Origin: Planctomycetota bacterium
GTDB lineage: Bacteria; Planctomycetota; UBA11346
Direction of reading: 5' to 3'
Assembly (NCBI GenBank): GCA_013816645.1
Contig: JACDEC010000088.1
Span: 1-9,571, forward strand
DNA: 9,571 nucleotides
Below the pieces are notes generated by a model that was given only the letters and a program-made list of their open reading frames with translations, did no database searches and was not told where the DNA came from. The first letter of the stretch is position 1, and every line of letters begins with the position of its first letter. A program made the translations under genes and the position numbers. Positions 1 to 6,102 of this stretch are shown in pieces.

Positions 1-249
1 TGGCAGAAACGCCGACGCCCATTATGACGGAAAGCGACCAGCGCGAAGGATAGGGCTCTGCTGGGAAGCACCCCGAGCGTCGACGCTGGGGCCGAGATGG
101 TCGGCTCCAGGTCGTATGGCATACGCCGGTCGTTGCGGTCGAACGCGAACAGGTCCCACGCCCGGGTCGTGTCGTCGTAGGCCAGCACCGCGACCCGCAT
201 CGCGGTTGCCTTGGTCGGGTCGTTCCACACCGGCCGGTGCTCGCGGATC
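1..249 (-). pseudogene. Unidentified gene fragment truncated at the IS66 left end
   Basis: One minus-strand frame (codons starting at 248 and reading down) stays open over all 82 codons to the window edge. Its third codon positions are almost all G or C from about 248 to 75, which is the coding signature expected in this genome. The product includes the stretch WNDPTKATAMRVAVLAYDDT and then WDLFAFDRNDRRMPYDLEP. I do not recognise the family. The frame has no obvious start; it begins at the IS66 junction at 250, so the upstream part of the gene was removed or displaced by the IS. It is not the missing C-terminus of the integrase on the other side of the IS. GC3 weakens below about position 70, so the frame may end or shift near there. 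Confidence 0.45.
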
Positions 250-274
250 GTAAGCGTTCAGCCGCCTGAACTAG
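250..274 (+). repeat. IS66 left terminal inverted repeat
   Basis: These 25 bases match the reverse complement of 3108-3132 at 24 of 25 positions; the mismatch is T at 257 against the equivalent of G. The repeat contains its own perfect dyad, GTTCAG (256-261) and CTGAAC (266-271) around a CCGC loop. In the right copy this dyad has one mismatch. It is the likely transposase binding and cleavage end. Confidence 0.93.
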
Positions 275-289
275 CACCGACGAGCGCAT

Positions 290-310
290 TGTCGTAGGTG
301 GTATCGGTTG
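290..310 (+). repeat. Subterminal direct repeat, left copy
   Basis: TGTCGTAGGTGGT (290-302) recurs exactly at 3088-3100. After a 2-nt gap both copies continue with CGGTTG (305-310 and 3101-3106). The copies are direct, not inverted, so they are not part of the terminal repeats. This copy sits just upstream of the first IS gene and its ribosome binding site. Confidence 0.6.
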
Positions 311-314
311 GAGG
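310..314 (+). promoter_or_regulatory. Ribosome binding site deciding the first IS66 gene start
   Basis: GGAGG lies 4 nt before the ATG at 319. It favours that start over an in-frame GTG at 298, which lacks a comparable site. Confidence 0.7.
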
Positions 315-318
315 ACCC

Positions 319-693
319 ATGTCCGACGACCCATCACGCCCCCCAATAGATCCGCTGGACGAAGCCGGAGGTCGCGCCCTGGTCGAGGCTTGGCGTGCTT
401 CCGGGCTGAGCGGCGCCGCCTATTGTCGGTCACGCAACCTGCGGGCGCAGCGGCTGCACTACTGGCGCGAACGGCTCGGCTATCCGATCAAGGTCCTGCG
501 TACGACGCATCAGCCGACGACGGTTCCGTCGTCGGTGGTGCCGTCATCTGGCTTCGTTCAGGTGGTCGTCGGCCCGACATCGTCGACCACCGATGTCGAG
601 ATCGTCGTCGGTGGTGCGGTCATCCGTGTCCAGGCGGGGTTCGACCCAGGGATGCTGCGGGCAGTGGTGTCGGCGCTGGGTTCGCAGGCATAG
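319..693 (+). CDS. tnpA: IS66 accessory protein, TnpA-like helix-turn-helix
   Basis: A 124-residue protein encoded first in the IS66 element. The N-terminal half (about residues 10-50) has the pattern seen in IS66 TnpA-type accessory proteins: an alpha-helical AWRASGLSGAAYCRSRNL segment followed by LHYWRERLG, consistent with a helix-turn-helix that binds the IS ends. The C-terminal half is low in complexity, then carries a V-rich segment ending in a FDPGMLRAVVSAL helix, which is also typical of the family. The start at 319 is chosen for its GGAGG site; a longer frame begins at GTG 298. The stop codon TAG (691-693) directly abuts the ATG of tnpB, so translation of the two is probably coupled. 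IS66 needs this protein for transposition together with TnpB and TnpC (family knowledge). Frame intact. Confidence 0.85.
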   Translation: MSDDPSRPPIDPLDEAGGRALVEAWRASGLSGAAYCRSRNLRAQRLHYWRERLGYPIKVLRTTHQPTTVPSSVVPSSGFVQVVVGPTSSTTDVEIVVGGAVIRVQAGFDPGMLRAVVSALGSQA

Positions 694-1089
694 ATGCTGA
701 GCTTCGAAACCGGCCGTCGGATTTTCGTGGCGCGGGCAGCGACGGACATGCGCAAGTCGTTCAACACCTTGGCGGCGCTGGTCGAACACCAACTCGGCCA
801 CGATCCGTACGCTGGCGATGTGTTCGTGTTCATCGGTCGCAAGCGTAACCGGATGAAGGTGCTGGTGTGGGATGCGTCGGGGTTCTGGCTGTGCGCGAAG
901 CGGTTGGAGGAGGGCACTTTCGCCGTGCCCAAGCCGCTGCTCGATGCTGGCGCGAAAGACACGGTGCAGGTCTCGCCCGGTGAGATGGCATTGGTGCTCG
1001 AAGGCATCAGCGTCCATCGCGCGACCTACCATCGTCACTACCACCGCCCAGACTCGAAGCAGGCCACCGCGGAAGCGCCTGCGCAGTGA
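694..1089 (+). CDS. tnpB: IS66 accessory protein TnpB (Orf2 family)
   Basis: A 131-residue protein with the core of the IS66 Orf2/TnpB family. Near the N-terminus are the TDMRKSFNTLAALV segment, then DPYAGDVFVFIGRKRNRMKVL, and WDASGFWLCAKRLEEGTF at about residues 65-85. These match the conserved DMRK(S/G)F, FVF..R(R/K)..R.K.L and KRLE.G.F signatures. The family is small and is required with TnpC for transposition, but its biochemical role is not settled. The ATG follows the tnpA stop with no gap, and no strong ribosome binding site is visible, which points to translational coupling. The C-terminal tail (about residues 107-131) is basic and His-rich (HRATYHRHYHR) and then variable. Length is normal and the frame is intact. 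Confidence 0.93.
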   Translation: MLSFETGRRIFVARAATDMRKSFNTLAALVEHQLGHDPYAGDVFVFIGRKRNRMKVLVWDASGFWLCAKRLEEGTFAVPKPLLDAGAKDTVQVSPGEMALVLEGISVHRATYHRHYHRPDSKQATAEAPAQ

Positions 1090-1149
1090 CGAAGCGAATG
1101 CACTGATTCTACCGCGTTGCAGCGTCGGATAGTCGTGGATAATGCGGGG

Positions 1150-2784
1150 ATGCCGACGTCGGACGAGGAGATCGCGCTGCTGCGGGCCGAGAATCGGCTG
1201 CTGCGCGCGCAGGCTGGCGAGCGCGAGCAGGAGGCACACGACCTGCGCGGCGAGAACGAGGACCTGCGGGCGAAGCTCGCGGTGCTGGAGCAGCGGATCG
1301 AGCGCATGTGCAAACGTCTCTACGGCTGGAGTTCCGAGCGTCATCACCCAGGGCAGCAGCGCGTCGATCTCGACATCGCTGCCGATGTGCCCGCCGATCC
1401 CGCTACCGCCGTCACCGTAGCGGAGGGATCGGCTCCGGCTGCTGGCGGTACGCTCTCGCCGCTGCCTGCCACTGACCGCGCTGGCGATGCCGCAACGCGA
1501 TCCGGTACGTCTGCAGCCGGTAAGCGCCCACAGGCCGGACGTCACCCCGGCCGTCGTGCCCTGCCAGCGGACGCCGAGGTGGTCGTCGAGGAGATCACCG
1601 TGCCGGAGCACGAGCGCATGGATGCGGACGGCCAGCCCCTGCCGCTACTGGCCTGGCGCACCTGCGACAAGTGGGACTATCGGCCTGGCGTCTACCTGGT
1701 GCGCCGCATCCGGCGCGCGGTCTACGGCCGGCCGTTCAGCGACGCGCTGGATCGCATCGTTGCCGCCCAACCAGCCTGCCTGATTCCGCAGGGCAAGATG
1801 ACCGACGCCGCCCTGATCCACACCGTGGTCGAGAAATTCGCCGATCACCTGCCGCTCTACCGTCAGCAGCAACGCGCCGGGCGTACCGGCATCCACCTCA
1901 GCCGGTCGACCCTGGTCGGCCACATCGCCGCAGTGGCGAGAGCGTTCACGCCGATCTACGACGTGATCGCCGACCGGGTGCGTCGTGCGCGCTTCGTCCA
2001 TCTCGATGACACGCCAGTGAAGCTCCTCGATCCCGGCCGCGGCCACACGGCGACCGCCCGCATCTGGGTGTACCGCAGCGAGCACGAGACTGCCTTCCAG
2101 TTCACCGCCACCCGTGAAGGTCGGCATCCAGCCGAGTTCCTGCGCGACTACCGCGGCTTCATCGTCGCCGATGCCTACGCCGGCCATGAGCGGCTCTACG
2201 GGCCGGACGCAGCGACGCCGGTCGGCTGCTGGGCGCATGTCCGACGCAAGTTCCACGAGATCCACGAACGTGATCCATTCGCGGCGCGGATGGTCGACGA
2301 CATCCAGCGCCTCTACGCGATCGAACATGACCTGGCCTTGGTCGACGACGACGACGAACGGCAACGCATGCGCCGGGGACGTGCAGGACCGTTGTTGATC
2401 CAGCTCCGCCGACGTCTCGACGATGCACGCATCGGCATGCTGCCAGCCAGCGACCTCGGCCACGCCATCGCCTATGCGCTCGCACGCTGGCACGCGCTGA
2501 CGCCGTACCTCGACCACGGCTTCCTGCCCATCGACAACAACCCGGCCGAGAACGCGCTGCGCCCGTGGGCGGTCGGCCGCAAAAACTGGCTGTTCATCGG
2601 CTCGCACGCCGGCGGTGAACGCGCCGCCATCGTCGCCACGTTGATCGAGAATTGCCGCATGCAGGGCATCGATCCCTATGCCTACATGCTCGATACGGCC
2701 GCCCTGCTCCATCGTGGGTGCACCGACTACGATGCGCTGACGCCACTGGCCCAAGCCCAACGTGCCGACCGGATCGTCGGATGA
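1150..2784 (+). CDS. tnpC: IS66 transposase TnpC (DDE)
   Basis: The transposase that cuts and joins the IS ends. Numbering from ATG 1150 (544 residues): residues about 6-55 form a leucine-zipper coiled coil (EEIALLRAENRLLRAQ onward), followed by the family motif LYGWSSERH. A Pro/Ala-rich linker then leads to the HPGRRALP segment. The catalytic triad can be placed as D286 in HLDDTPV, D341 in VADAYAGH and E467 in IDNNPAENALRPW, followed by VGRKNWLF, all IS66 hallmarks. The zinc-binding region expected after HPGRRALP lacks CxxC pairs here; the span contains a lone Cys (RTCDKW). Upstream in-frame starts exist at TTG 1117 and GTG 1135. ATG 1150 is preferred because the coiled coil starts just after it, though no start has a strong ribosome binding site. 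The frame is intact, and its stop overlaps the start of the next gene. Confidence 0.95.
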   Translation: MPTSDEEIALLRAENRLLRAQAGEREQEAHDLRGENEDLRAKLAVLEQRIERMCKRLYGWSSERHHPGQQRVDLDIAADVPADPATAVTVAEGSAPAAGGTLSPLPATDRAGDAATRSGTSAAGKRPQAGRHPGRRALPADAEVVVEEITVPEHERMDADGQPLPLLAWRTCDKWDYRPGVYLVRRIRRAVYGRPFSDALDRIVAAQPACLIPQGKMTDAALIHTVVEKFADHLPLYRQQQRAGRTGIHLSRSTLVGHIAAVARAFTPIYDVIADRVRRARFVHLDDTPVKLLDPGRGHTATARIWVYRSEHETAFQFTATREGRHPAEFLRDYRGFIVADAYAGHERLYGPDAATPVGCWAHVRRKFHEIHERDPFAARMVDDIQRLYAIEHDLALVDDDDERQRMRRGRAGPLLIQLRRRLDDARIGMLPASDLGHAIAYALARWHALTPYLDHGFLPIDNNPAENALRPWAVGRKNWLFIGSHAGGERAAIVATLIENCRMQGIDPYAYMLDTAALLHRGCTDYDALTPLAQAQRADRIVG

Positions 2785-3095
2785 GCCGTGGCGGGCCATC
2801 CATCGTGCTGACCGACGACGAGATGGCGCTCATCCAGAGCACGATCGTCGCCTTCGAGGTCGGCACCGGCATTGGACGACTGCTCGCACGCGCCACGCCC
2901 GCACGTGGCGGACATCGCATCCAAGGCACCTACGAAGAACTCGACGAACTGCTCGGCGCGCTCTGGGTCGAGATCAGGGGCTTCCATCGCCTCGACGAGG
3001 AACGCGCCGAGCGGCAACTCGACGACCACGTTCCCGGTTCGACCGCCGCACGACTGGCGACCATCCATGACAAAATCGAGAAGCATCTGTCGTAG
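2781..3095 (+). CDS. Small passenger protein of the IS66 element, unknown function
   Basis: A 104-residue protein whose ATG (2781-2783) overlaps the tnpC stop as ATGA, so it is very probably translated by coupling from the transposase message. The stop (3093-3095) is only 37 bp from the IS right end, which places the gene fully inside the element. I do not recognise the family. It is acidic and predicted mostly helical, with no signal peptide, no membrane segment and no cysteines. Visible pieces are LTDDEMALIQSTIVAFEVG at the N-terminus, TYEELDELLGALWVEIRGF in the middle, and a charged tail ending ARLATIHDKIEKHLS. Most IS66 copies carry only three genes, so this is an extra component. It could be a fourth transposition factor, a regulator or cargo. 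Existence as a gene is well supported; function is open. Confidence 0.8.
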   Translation: MSRGGPSIVLTDDEMALIQSTIVAFEVGTGIGRLLARATPARGGHRIQGTYEELDELLGALWVEIRGFHRLDEERAERQLDDHVPGSTAARLATIHDKIEKHLS

Positions 3096-3106
3096 GTGGT
3101 CGGTTG
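3088..3106 (+). repeat. Subterminal direct repeat, right copy
   Basis: Second copy of the direct repeat at 290-310, with 13 exact bases and then CGGTTG without the 2-nt insertion. It overlaps the stop codon (3093-3095) of the last IS gene. Its role is unknown; a transposase or host-factor site is one possibility. Confidence 0.6.
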
Positions 3107-3107
3107 A

Positions 3108-3132
3108 CTAGTTCAGGCGGCTGACCGCTTAC
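3108..3132 (-). repeat. IS66 right terminal inverted repeat
   Basis: Reverse complement of the left end with one mismatch. The outermost bases read GTAAGCGG on the minus strand. Read from the minus-strand integrase gene, this end supplies a few foreign codons and then a TGA, so it terminates the truncated integrase frame. Confidence 0.93.
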
Positions 3133-3989
3133 GGAAGAACCGCTCGATGAACGCGTTGCAGTTCGGGGACTGCGGTGGCGTGCGCACGCTCTCCACGCCA
3201 CCCGTGGCGAGGATCGCCCGGAAGCGTTCGCTGAACGACGCGTCCCGATCCATGATCAGGAATCGACGACCGGCGAGGAATCCACCGTCGGCGGTCAGAT
3301 TGCGAGCCTGCTGCGCCATCCAAGCGGTGTCGGGATGCTGGGTGGATGCCGGCCAGGGACACGCGCCGGGTGTCGTGGTGGATGGCGAACAGACAGTACT
3401 GCGTCGTCAGGCGGCCCTGGTCGAAGCACTCGACGGTCGTGAAGTCGATGGCGGCGATCTGTGCCGCGTGGGCGGCGAGGAACTCGTCCCAGGTGCTATC
3501 ACGGGTGCGCATCGGTGCGGGATCGATGCCGTTGCGGCGCAACACGCGCCTGACGGTCGCGCGGCTGACCGCGATGCCGAGCAGGCGCAGCCGCTGGCTG
3601 ATCCCACGCACGCCCCAGCCGGGATTCTCCCTGGCCATGGTCACGATCTGCTGTTCGGCGTCGGGCGCGATCGGCGGCCGGCCTGGACCGGTGCGCGGAT
3701 GCGTCCACTTGCGCGCTACGAGGGTACGGAACCAGCGGCGCAGCGTGTCGACGGTGACGATGCGCGCGCAGGCCTCCAGGCGGGCGCGCTCGATCCGGTT
3801 CGCCAACTCGGCCAAGCGTCCTCTCGCCTCGCGATCCAGGCGCGGCACCCGCGGCACGGCCGCGAGCACGGCGCGCAGCTGGGCATCCAGGAAATCGGCG
3901 ACCCGTTGCAGGTCGCGGTTCATCCAGGCGGCGCAGCCGATGACGAGGATGGCGATGTCATCGCAGACGGTCGGCGCGGCGTTGGTCAT
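3133..3989 (-). pseudogene. DDE integrase/transposase (rve type), frameshifted and truncated by IS66
   Basis: The minus-strand gene starts at ATG 3989-3987. It encodes an N-terminal helical region (about residues 20-75), a GPGRPPI linker, and then a helix-turn-helix-like segment with ENPGWGVRGISQRLRLLG. This matches the ENPTWGxxRI pattern of integrase-core proteins related to IS3/IS481. The first catalytic Asp is D182 in AAIDFTTVE. Near 3331-3334 the frame shifts: coding resumes one frame over as DTAWMAQQARNLT, then LIMDRDASFSERF with the second Asp (codon 3248-3250). The catalytic Glu follows in NAFIERFF (codon 3143-3145). Removing one base of the GGG at 3332-3334 would restore a single frame. 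The gene ends at 3133, where the IS66 end begins, so the normal C-terminal tail is absent. It is almost certainly non-functional. No terminal repeats for this element were found. Confidence 0.85.
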
Positions 3990-4322
3990 CGCCGAAGCGT
4001 TTGGTCCACGGGTAACGGGGCAAGTCGGCTCGTGAGGGTCGTTTCTGCGTCGACCCTACCAGGGGCGCTTCTCAGTGAGCGCAGCTGCCAGTTTCATCCG
4101 CTTGCTACGCCAGGGCACCGACAGGCATTGTCATCGGGCCGATGCGTGAGGAATAAGGAGGCCATACGGGCGCCTGATCGTCGATCGCGAGCTTCTCAGG
4201 CGCGACCAGTACGTGGTTACGCGTTCGTCGAGTTGACTGCTGGCGATGATTCCCTACGTTCCCCACCCGCCTCGCCGACGCCGGATTCTGAACCGTCACC
4301 TCGTCAGTCATAAGTGATGGTC
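3990..4322. other. Gene-free stretch between the broken integrase and the exported-protein cluster
   Basis: No convincing gene is seen here. Open frames cross it on both strands, but they lack conserved features and good starts. It probably holds the promoters of both divergent neighbours, though no clear -35/-10 pair stands out. A 7-bp stem (AGGGTCG 4035-4041 with CGACCCT 4051-4057) exists without a T run. A good ribosome-binding-like AAGGAGG at 4155-4161 is not followed by a usable start codon. Confidence 0.5.
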
Positions 4323-5098
4323 ATGATGAAACTACGCGTCCAGCCTGGCCCGCGTCGCCCTGTCGATAGATGCGTGGCCATCACCTCCGCCTGCGCGCGG
4401 AGCGCGATCGTCGCATTGGCGCTGCTGGCGTGCTTCCGCCTCGATGCGGCGGACCTGATCGCGCGGGATCTGCTCGACCACGCCGCCGCGGCGTCCGCGG
4501 AAGGGGCGGCCGCAGGGACCCTGGAGCGCTTCGTCAAGCGGGCATCGCCGACGTGCTCGCCCGATTCGGATGCTGGCATCGCCGCGACGCTGTTGGTCAT
4601 CGACGTGCTGATCAGCAGGCGCGCCACGTCGGCTGCGCTCGACCAGCAGATCGTGGCCTTCATTGGCCTGCTCGAAAAGAAGAGGGCGATGGACTCGCGC
4701 ATATCCATTCCCGCTTCGGTCAGCTGCTCCAGGAAGCCGAGCGGTCGGGCTGCGACGGCATGGAGGTGGCCGAGATCGCCCATTACTTCGCGACCTGCTG
4801 CCTGGCGCTCGGCGATGTCGAGGGGGCCAAGCAGGCGGCCATGCACGCCGAACGAGCGCGTCGGGCCTCTCGGTACCCGGATCGGTACAACGGCATCCTC
4901 GGGGAACGTGAAGTCCGACGATTGGACGCTGCGCTGCGCGATGCCGACCAGTCCGAGTCCGCCCAGAACGCGCGCTGGGCCGAGGCCGAGCGGGCTCGCG
5001 TGGCCGGATCGTGGCGGGAGGCGGCCTCCGCGTACGGTTGGGTGGTGCGCATCGCCGCCGATACCGCCCGCAAGCACGACGCGGCCTGGCGGGCGTAG
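4323..5098 (+). pseudogene. Exported TPR-type protein, 5' part (frameshift, then TAG)
   Basis: This is the first part of what looks like one 590-residue gene running to 6100. The start is uncertain among GTG 4314 and ATGs at 4317, 4323 and 4326. A long Arg-rich N-region precedes a hydrophobic core (SAIVALALLACF) and a possible cleavage site at RLDA/ADL, so the product is probably exported or anchored. The first frame is clearly coding until about 4690 (QQIVAFIGLLEKKRAMD). High-GC3 coding then moves one frame over at about 4674-4700 and continues as SRFGQLLQEAERSGCDG and FATCCLALGDVEGAKQAA, helical repeats of TPR type. A single lost base in the purine run 4674-4687 would explain it. That frame then meets TAG at 5096-5098, after which the same frame continues to 6100. 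It heads the three-gene cluster. Confidence 0.65.
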
Positions 5099-5146
5099 CA
5101 GTGCGCCGCGTCGGCTGAAGGCCATGCTCCCGATGCGAAGCCCGGC

Positions 5147-6100
5147 ATGGACGGCATTCCCACGCCGGTCCAGGAGCGCAGGGCGGCCCTGCGGGCGGCA
5201 GCCGAGTTGGAAGTAGCGTTGTTCGTGGACTACGACCTGGCCGATGCCGAGCAGCTGGCGGCCGCTGGATTGACCGCGCTGGGAGCGATGACGGTGCGCG
5301 ACAAAGAGGCTGTCCTCGCGCCGACGGTGCCGATCACCGCCACGGAGGATGCGCTGCTGTTGGCCGACCTCTACGACCGCATGGCCATCTGCCGCATGGT
5401 GCGGGGTGACTTCGACGCCACCGGGACGTGCCTCGCCCGCGAGGTCGCGATCAGGCCGCCGGGCAAGCGCGCGGATGGCCGCATCAGCGCGCTCGACGAC
5501 CTGCAAGTCATGTGCGCGTCCAAGCAGCTGCCCGTGGTCATGCCGAACCTGGTCATGGTCGGGCAGCCTCGGGTGAAGCTGCTCCTGTTCCTCGGCGGCT
5601 TCCAGATGTATCGCGGGGAGTTGGTCGAGGCCGGGCGCTTGTACCGACTGGTCGAATCCGACCGCAAGGCGACGGCGGCGCAGGGCCTGTGCGCCCGCTA
5701 CGAACTGGCGGAGCTGGCGCGGTTGGGCGGCGATGCCAAGCAGGCCTGCGACCAGTGGGATGCGCTCGTGGAAGCGTCCCCCCGATCGCCGTTCGCCGCG
5801 AAGTCGCTCTGCGACGCAGCGCAGGCGTACGCTGGCACGGGGGACATCGCCGGCAGCGAAGCTCGCTTCCTGCGCGTCCTCTCCGAGCACCCCGATTACC
5901 CCGACGCCCACCGCGTCCTGTACAACCTGGGCTTCCTCTACCTCTTCACCGAGCAGCATGGCAAGGCCGAAGCCACGTTCAGGAAGCTGGTGAAGAAGCG
6001 TCCCGACAGCTGGGAGGCGCAACGCGTGCAGCGCGTCGAACTGCCCGACCTCGTCGCACGCGCCGGCACTCTTGAAACCAAGCAACCGAAGGATCCTTGA
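5147..6100 (+). CDS. TPR repeat protein, 3' part of the broken gene
   Basis: A 317-residue frame from ATG 5147, in the same frame as the coding sequence before the TAG at 5096-5098. The 16 codons between the TAG and this ATG also look coding, so this is most likely the C-terminal half of one protein and not an independent gene. No good ribosome binding site precedes the ATG. The product is almost wholly helical. At least three TPR-like pairs are visible in the last 130 residues: GELVEAGRLYRLVESD, GDAKQACDQWDALVEASP, and GDIAGSEARFLRVLSEHP followed by HGKAEATFRKLVKKRPDS. TPR solenoids bind partner proteins, and the exported N-terminus would place it outside the cytoplasm. The stop is 2 nt before the next start, so it is transcribed with the exported caspase-like gene. 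It could still be made as a fragment by re-initiation. Confidence 0.7.
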   Translation: MDGIPTPVQERRAALRAAAELEVALFVDYDLADAEQLAAAGLTALGAMTVRDKEAVLAPTVPITATEDALLLADLYDRMAICRMVRGDFDATGTCLAREVAIRPPGKRADGRISALDDLQVMCASKQLPVVMPNLVMVGQPRVKLLLFLGGFQMYRGELVEAGRLYRLVESDRKATAAQGLCARYELAELARLGGDAKQACDQWDALVEASPRSPFAAKSLCDAAQAYAGTGDIAGSEARFLRVLSEHPDYPDAHRVLYNLGFLYLFTEQHGKAEATFRKLVKKRPDSWEAQRVQRVELPDLVARAGTLETKQPKDP

Positions 6101-6102
6101 AC

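Larger units (their letters stand above)
250..3132 (+). mobile_element. IS66-family insertion sequence, complete, four genes
   Basis: The element is 2883 bp and is bounded by terminal inverted repeats that start GTAAGCG, as IS66-family ends do. Between them, in the usual order, lie the tnpA-like, tnpB and tnpC genes, plus an extra small gene after tnpC. All four frames are intact, so it may be active. IS66 elements usually make an 8-bp target duplication; here the outside octamers are CGCGGATC (242-249) and GGAAGAAC (3133-3140), which do not match. The flanks are parts of two different genes. Adjacent deletion or recombination between IS copies is the likely explanation (inference). Confidence 0.93.

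Noticed and set aside
544..2799. Two long minus-strand frames across tnpB and tnpC
   Set aside because: Both are opposite well-recognised IS66 genes and show no conserved domains.
4035..4057. Hairpin AGGGTCG/CGACCCT as a terminator
   Set aside because: Seven-base stem with a 9-nt loop and no T tract on either strand.
4155..4161. AAGGAGG as a ribosome binding site for a missed gene
   Set aside because: No ATG, GTG or TTG lies at a proper distance with a coding-like frame after it.
3147..4313. 388-codon plus-strand frame across the integrase
   Set aside because: It runs antisense to a recognisable integrase and ends in compositionally random sequence.
4090..4333. 9-bp inverted repeat AGTTTCATC / GATGAAACT as ends of a small mobile element
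   Set aside because: It is too short, does not extend, has no flanking duplication, and the right copy sits in the start of the TPR gene.
4674..4690. Programmed -1 frameshift in the TPR gene (purine-rich AAAAGAAGAGGG)
   Set aside because: The direction fits -1, but no X-XXY-YYZ heptamer lies in the correct frame and no clear downstream hairpin was found. A mutation or sequencing deletion is simpler.
5096..5098. TAG read as an amino acid (recoding)
   Set aside because: No tRNA or other recoding element is visible. The adjacent frameshift makes a broken or mis-sequenced gene more likely.
4304..6085. Very long minus-strand open frame opposite the TPR gene
   Set aside because: Its codons mirror the high-GC third positions of the plus-strand gene, and it has no recognisable motifs. 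Antisense frames of this kind are common at this GC content.
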